64,000 nt of DNA. Source: Raphanus sativus. Taxonomy: Eukaryota; Streptophyta; Magnoliopsida; Brassicales; Brassicaceae. The stretch lies in assembly GCF_000801105.2 (NCBI RefSeq), contig NC_079516.1, positions 22,729,043-22,793,042 of the forward strand. The letters run 5' to 3'. A program made the translations under genes and the position numbers. Shown piece by piece: positions 60,139 through 64,000 of this stretch. The stretch's first letter is position 1. Each line of letters opens with the position of its first letter. The notes under the pieces are model-generated. The model saw only the letters and a program-made list of their open reading frames with translations, was not told where the DNA came from and did not search any database.

Positions 60139-61829
60139 TTAAGACGATGGCTTCAGGTTCCTTATTGCAGCGGCCATAATCTGAGAGACACGCATGTAAA
60201 ACTAAATTAAAGTAGAAAAGAAAGAAAAATATTCCAGTCAGAAGTAATTAATATAAATAAATATACGTACCCGGGCAGTTCCAGGATCGAACTTTCTTTC
60301 ACCAACACTTGTGTTCCTGTCATCTCTCCTTGTGGCTACACTTCTTTTACTAGATTCCATACTGTAGTTCACTGTCGATTTTGTGTGATCTTCCACATTG
60401 TTGCTGGTTCCGCTGCATCCTTCTTCCATATTTGTGGTACGGTCAGAACCACAAACTGGGTTATATAGGGGCTCTGCGTCGTCTTCAGTAGCTTTGCTCT
60501 TGCTTCTAGTTATGTAGGCACTGGTATCACTGGTTCGGGGGCTTTTTCCCTTCTTCGAAAATTGTGTAGCCGCTGCTCGTGCGCCCGCAATTGCAGCTGT
60601 GAGACTGGTAAGTTGTTCTGTCTTAAGTCTTTTCTTCTCTTGTGTTGTAGAGGAAACAGAACCCGGTTTTAAAGAAAAGGTGCATGTTGGGTCTGGAAGA
60701 GGAAATTTCACCGGAAAAGGAGTTTGAGAAGGCGTAAGACCTCTCGCTGCTGCGGCATGAATCTGTTTCATTAAATAAATAAAAACACAGCAAGTAAATG
60801 TTACTACGCTACGCACCCCAAAATCTTATGTGCTAAATAAAAGTTTATTACCTTATTTTCTAAGTTATAAACTCCCTGGTACCCGCGCATCTCAAACGGA
60901 ATAATCAGTTTCTAGAGCCATAGAAACAAATGGTCGATAGCTTATCAAAATAATAAAAAAAAAAACAAAAGATGAAGTGAGTAATCATTCACCTGTGGCT
61001 GCTCACATAGCCAACAAAAATCGGTTTGTCCTTCAAGCCTCACCTGTTATACAAAAAACATTTATGGTTTGCTCATTATACTATTGAAATATGGACAAGG
61101 AGCAGATTTAATATTTCAAAGAACAGAAACACAGTAAGAAAGACAACAAAATTGTTCTACCCCTTGAGATAAAGACTCCCAGTTCTTAAGTTCATCGCAG
61201 CTGACACAGCCAACAACATCCACACATCCTATACGAGCAAAACCGAATCAAACATTATCCATGCAAATCAGGCAGAGCTTAGACGAGAACTTATTAATCT
61301 TTAGTAAAAATACCTATTAGTCTAGAAACTGGGTAATGCTGGGGAAACTGAATATCGGTGATCCCGTCAAGAGTGTAAATTTCTTGATAAAACGCTTCCA
61401 TTGCTTTTATTGTAGCTTCATCAGGAACTTTACTAGCAGCATGAATCCATAGACGACCTATAAAAGGTAAAAACTTCCACCATTTTAGAAGTGATTAACG
61501 TATCCAATAGAACACACATACTTCATACAAGGCTCAATTTCTGGGTGAAGTTTTTATTCTAAATTCAAATTAACGAAACCCCGTTATGATTGTTTGAAAC
61601 CTGTGCAAGTACAGTCAGCGTTGATGCAACTAAACAATACAAAGCTAAATCGAATACAAAACAAAGAGTTCAAAATCTGGATATGATTGTTTGAGATAAA
61701 ATTCAGGTTTATACCTCGAATCGGCGCAGGCCAGGACCTGCCTTCGATGCGCTTAATACCATGGACCAGAAGCGAAGCCCATGGCTGATGCATAGTCAAA
61801 CACGGGTTTTTGTAATTTCCACGACTCAT
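60139..61829 (-). CDS. ASCH-domain protein (TRIP4/ASC-1-like), 7 exons
   Basis: Likely RNA-binding or coregulator protein with the ASCH fold, related to the C-terminal domain of human TRIP4 (ASC-1). Exons (minus strand order): 61715-61829, 61314-61457, 61161-61228, 60993-61043, 60852-60911, 60271-60762, 60139-60180; GT-AG introns, matching phases, 972 bases, 323 residues. The ASCH signature is near the start: MHQPWASLLVHGIKRIEGRSW (13-33 region), then GRLWIHAASK, QHYPVSRLIGCVDVVGC and PFEMRGYQGVYNLENKIH. The remainder is a low-complexity basic/Ser-rich tail of about 160 residues. The ATG at 61829 is used: the open frame extends upstream only through TTG and other codons with no earlier ATG in it. 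I recall a close Arabidopsis relative at At3g03320. Its substrate is unknown. Confidence 0.92.
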
Positions 61830-62133
61830 CGCTGGATTTCTTTGCTGCAAAATCTCTAATACCTTAAACTTTCCCTAATTGGTGGAATCTAGGTTATGCT
61901 GGAGAGCGACAAAGTAATGTCCAGAAGTTGAACTACTGTATGTTAAAAAGGCAAAACCAAAACCAAAAAAGATCCGGCTCTTGGAAAACTAGCACGTGAC
62001 AACATGCGTGAAACTAGTTCAATGTACTTTTCTTTTTTTTTTCAACTTTGGGCCACAACGGGCCGGCCGTTAGCCCATCAACCTTAAGGTGAACTTTGTC
62101 ACAAGGCATGACCACTGAACCATGACCATCTCG

Positions 62134-62787
62134 TAGGGGTGGGAAAAAAACTCAAACCAAACCAAACCGAACCAACCAAACTGAAGTTAAACCGAACCAA
62201 ACCAAACTGTGTTATTTATGTAATCCAATTGGTTCGTGTTTTACTCAATCCGAACGGTTTGGTTTGGTTTGGGTTTAAACCTAACCAAACCGAACCAAAC
62301 CGATAATTCAATATATATATATATATAGTAAAAATATATATGATATATATATATTAACATATTGTAAATTTTAGTTAAAGTTTCGTTTTTCATTTTTTCA
62401 TAACTTCCATATCTTTAAAAAAATTATAAATACGATTCAAATAATACTATTATATATAAAATCATGTAGCATAAGTTTTTATATTCTCACTCTATCGTTT
62501 ATGAGTTAATTATTTTTTAATAAAAGTATAAAACTGATGTCTTCATATTTTATAACCAATCCGAACTACACCGAACCAAACTAGACCATAATAATGTAAA
62601 CCGAACTAAATCTAAACCAAACCGAACTGAACCAAACCGAATTAAACCCAAACCTAACCCAAACCAAAGCTACTTTGGTTTTAATTGGTTTGAGTTTTAT
62701 AAAACCCAAATTACCCAAACCAAATCGAACCCAAACCGAACCCGAACCCAAACTGAACCCGAAACTAAACCGAAATGCCCACCCCTA
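62134..62787. mobile_element. hAT-type MITE with 8-bp target duplication
   Basis: Ends TAGGGGTGGG and CCCACCCCTA are inverted repeats. The flanks are CCATCTCG on both sides (62126-62133 and 62788-62795), an 8-bp duplication as expected for hAT elements. The interior is built of AAACCGAACC-type short repeats, inverted between halves. No transposase. 654 bp. Confidence 0.9.
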
Positions 62788-62996
62788 CCATCTCGGCAAC
62801 TAGTTCAATGTACTAAACGCGGATTGTTGACAATTAAAAGTTCCATAATAATACTTAAAAAGTTTAAAAGGTGGTGGATTTGAGCAATTTTTTGGTTTAG
62901 TTGAGGTGGTTTTAGTTGATAAATTAAATTTCAAAAATTAAAGTGAATTTTTAATACAAGAAACAAACCAGAAGCGAAGTTAATATTATAAACAAA
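62788..62996. other. Short spacer between the MITE and a Helitron
   Basis: Starts with the MITE target duplication, then AT-rich sequence; nothing else is recognised. Confidence 0.4.
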
Positions 62997-64000
62997 CTAG
63001 ATATGAGCCCATTGCGTTCTAACGGGTTTTGTTTGATGTTTTATTTAATAAAAACATAATAAAAATCATTTTATTATAGTTTTATGATTTTCTGTTATAT
63101 GAAATTTATTTTATAATTAAAAACTCTTTTTCACACATAAGTTCAAGTTAATATTTGTATTTTATAATCATTGTTCATGGATCAATGTTGTAAATTTTGC
63201 AATTAGGATTAAAGAATATACTATACCTAAACGTTTAAACTCAACACAACCCAAAATAAGAAATTGAATGAAAGGTAAAAAGAAATCAAAGTTAAATACA
63301 TCAATCGAGTCGAGAACAATATTATAAATGTTCTTATGTACTACCTTAATGCTTTATTAAATAAGTTCTAAAAAGTTTATTTTGCTAGGATTTTAAAAAG
63401 GAAAATTTTTTTTTTTATAAATCTCCTATTTAGTTACAATAAATAAATTAAATTTAAAAATTAAATACTCTTTTATTTTTTTCAGATTTTAGAAAAGAAA
63501 AATTTGTCATATAACCTATTACAATTATATTCTCTTTAGAATTTCAGAAAAAAAAATTGCTATCAAATAATTATTTCTAGTTATTAATAAATAATCTTAA
63601 AATTGCTTTTATTAAAAATTTGTATCAATACCACTTTTACACTTCTTTCGTTTCGTTAATTAAAGAATTTTTAATATTATGTTCATCATCACATACTTTC
63701 TTTAAATATTATAATTTTTTTTTTACAATTCTCTTTTGGTTAGGACTTAGAAATATGATACAAATTTCTTTTGTTTAGGATTTATTTTAGAAAAAAAGGA
63801 AAAAAACTATCAAATATTATTTTACAGCTTTATATTTTAGAAAAGGAAATTAATATTACTTAATCTTTTACAATTATATTTCATCTAGGATTTATAAAAA
63901 CAAAATTTCTATCGAATAATTACTTCCAATTAATATTAATTAGTTTTAAAAGATGGCATTTTCAAAATTCGTTTTTTTCAATATCACTAATGTTTTTTTT
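62997..64000 (-). mobile_element. Helitron 3' part (minus strand), runs off the window
   Basis: The minus-strand 3' end is at 62997: ACCCGTTAGAACGCAATGGG, GCTCATAT, CTAG|T, with CCCGTTAGAACGCAATGGG able to form an imperfect hairpin. The 5' end is expected beyond 64000; the remainder is AT-rich with no gene. Confidence 0.6.

Noticed and set aside
61830..61850. Upstream extension of the ASCH protein by seven codons
   Set aside because: The first codon would be TTG; the first ATG in frame is at 61829 and the ASCH signature starts soon after it.

Overview
This is a plant nuclear window, most likely from Brassica or a close crucifer. It is AT-rich and intron-bearing, and dense in LTR retrotransposons, Helitrons, Mutator/hAT-type foldback elements and microsatellites. 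The host proteins read like Arabidopsis-family proteins. There is no bacterial, phage or CRISPR content. All assignments come from reading the sequence; no database search was possible.

Layout. 1-7 kb: ruins of an Athila-type Ty3/gypsy element (+ strand): RNase H/integrase, split by a 1.27-kb solo-LTR-like insertion, then an ATHILA ORF-1-type reading frame. 7.8-10.7 kb: a small Mutator-transposase-like fragment and a degenerate array of ~0.3-0.46-kb units with palindromic GTAGACTTC cores. 11.6-37.2 kb: one host gene, a 14-exon major facilitator superfamily transporter (+). By hand its exons join into an uninterrupted 438-codon frame. Intron 3 (9.8 kb) and intron 10 (7.6 kb) are swollen by transposons: an antisense gypsy fragment, a 1.2-kb long-TIR element with target-site duplication, two foldback elements with telomere-like repeats, a (TC)69 microsatellite, a three-unit ~504-bp tandem repeat and an antisense copia element. 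37.3-38.3 kb: a possible small three-exon gene. 38.6-39.5 kb: a four-exon DNL-type (Zim17/HEP-like) zinc-finger gene (-).

39.7-49 kb: mostly Helitron material, including one Helitron with both ends (42884-45057, -), another probable one (45226-46677, +), captured or decayed gene pieces and a ~0.69-kb direct duplication. 49.4-54.0 kb: a young, full-length Ty1/copia element (-) with near-identical 247-bp LTRs, a 5-bp target duplication, primer binding site, polypurine tract and an uninterrupted 1363-residue gag-pol frame. 54.7-56.4 kb: a seven-exon plastid-type DUF760 gene (-) with an apparent GC-AG intron. 56.9-57.8 kb: a non-LTR retroposon with poly(A) and target duplication. 57.9-59.6 kb: a second Helitron of the family at 42.9-45.1 kb, in the opposite orientation. 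60.1-61.8 kb: a seven-exon ASCH-domain gene (-). 62.1-62.8 kb: a hAT-type MITE with 8-bp target duplication. The last kilobase starts another Helitron (-).

The host genes (transporter, DNL zinc finger, DUF760, ASCH, possibly the small gene) show no common pathway. The main biological story is how transposons have expanded one transporter gene without visibly breaking its reading frame.
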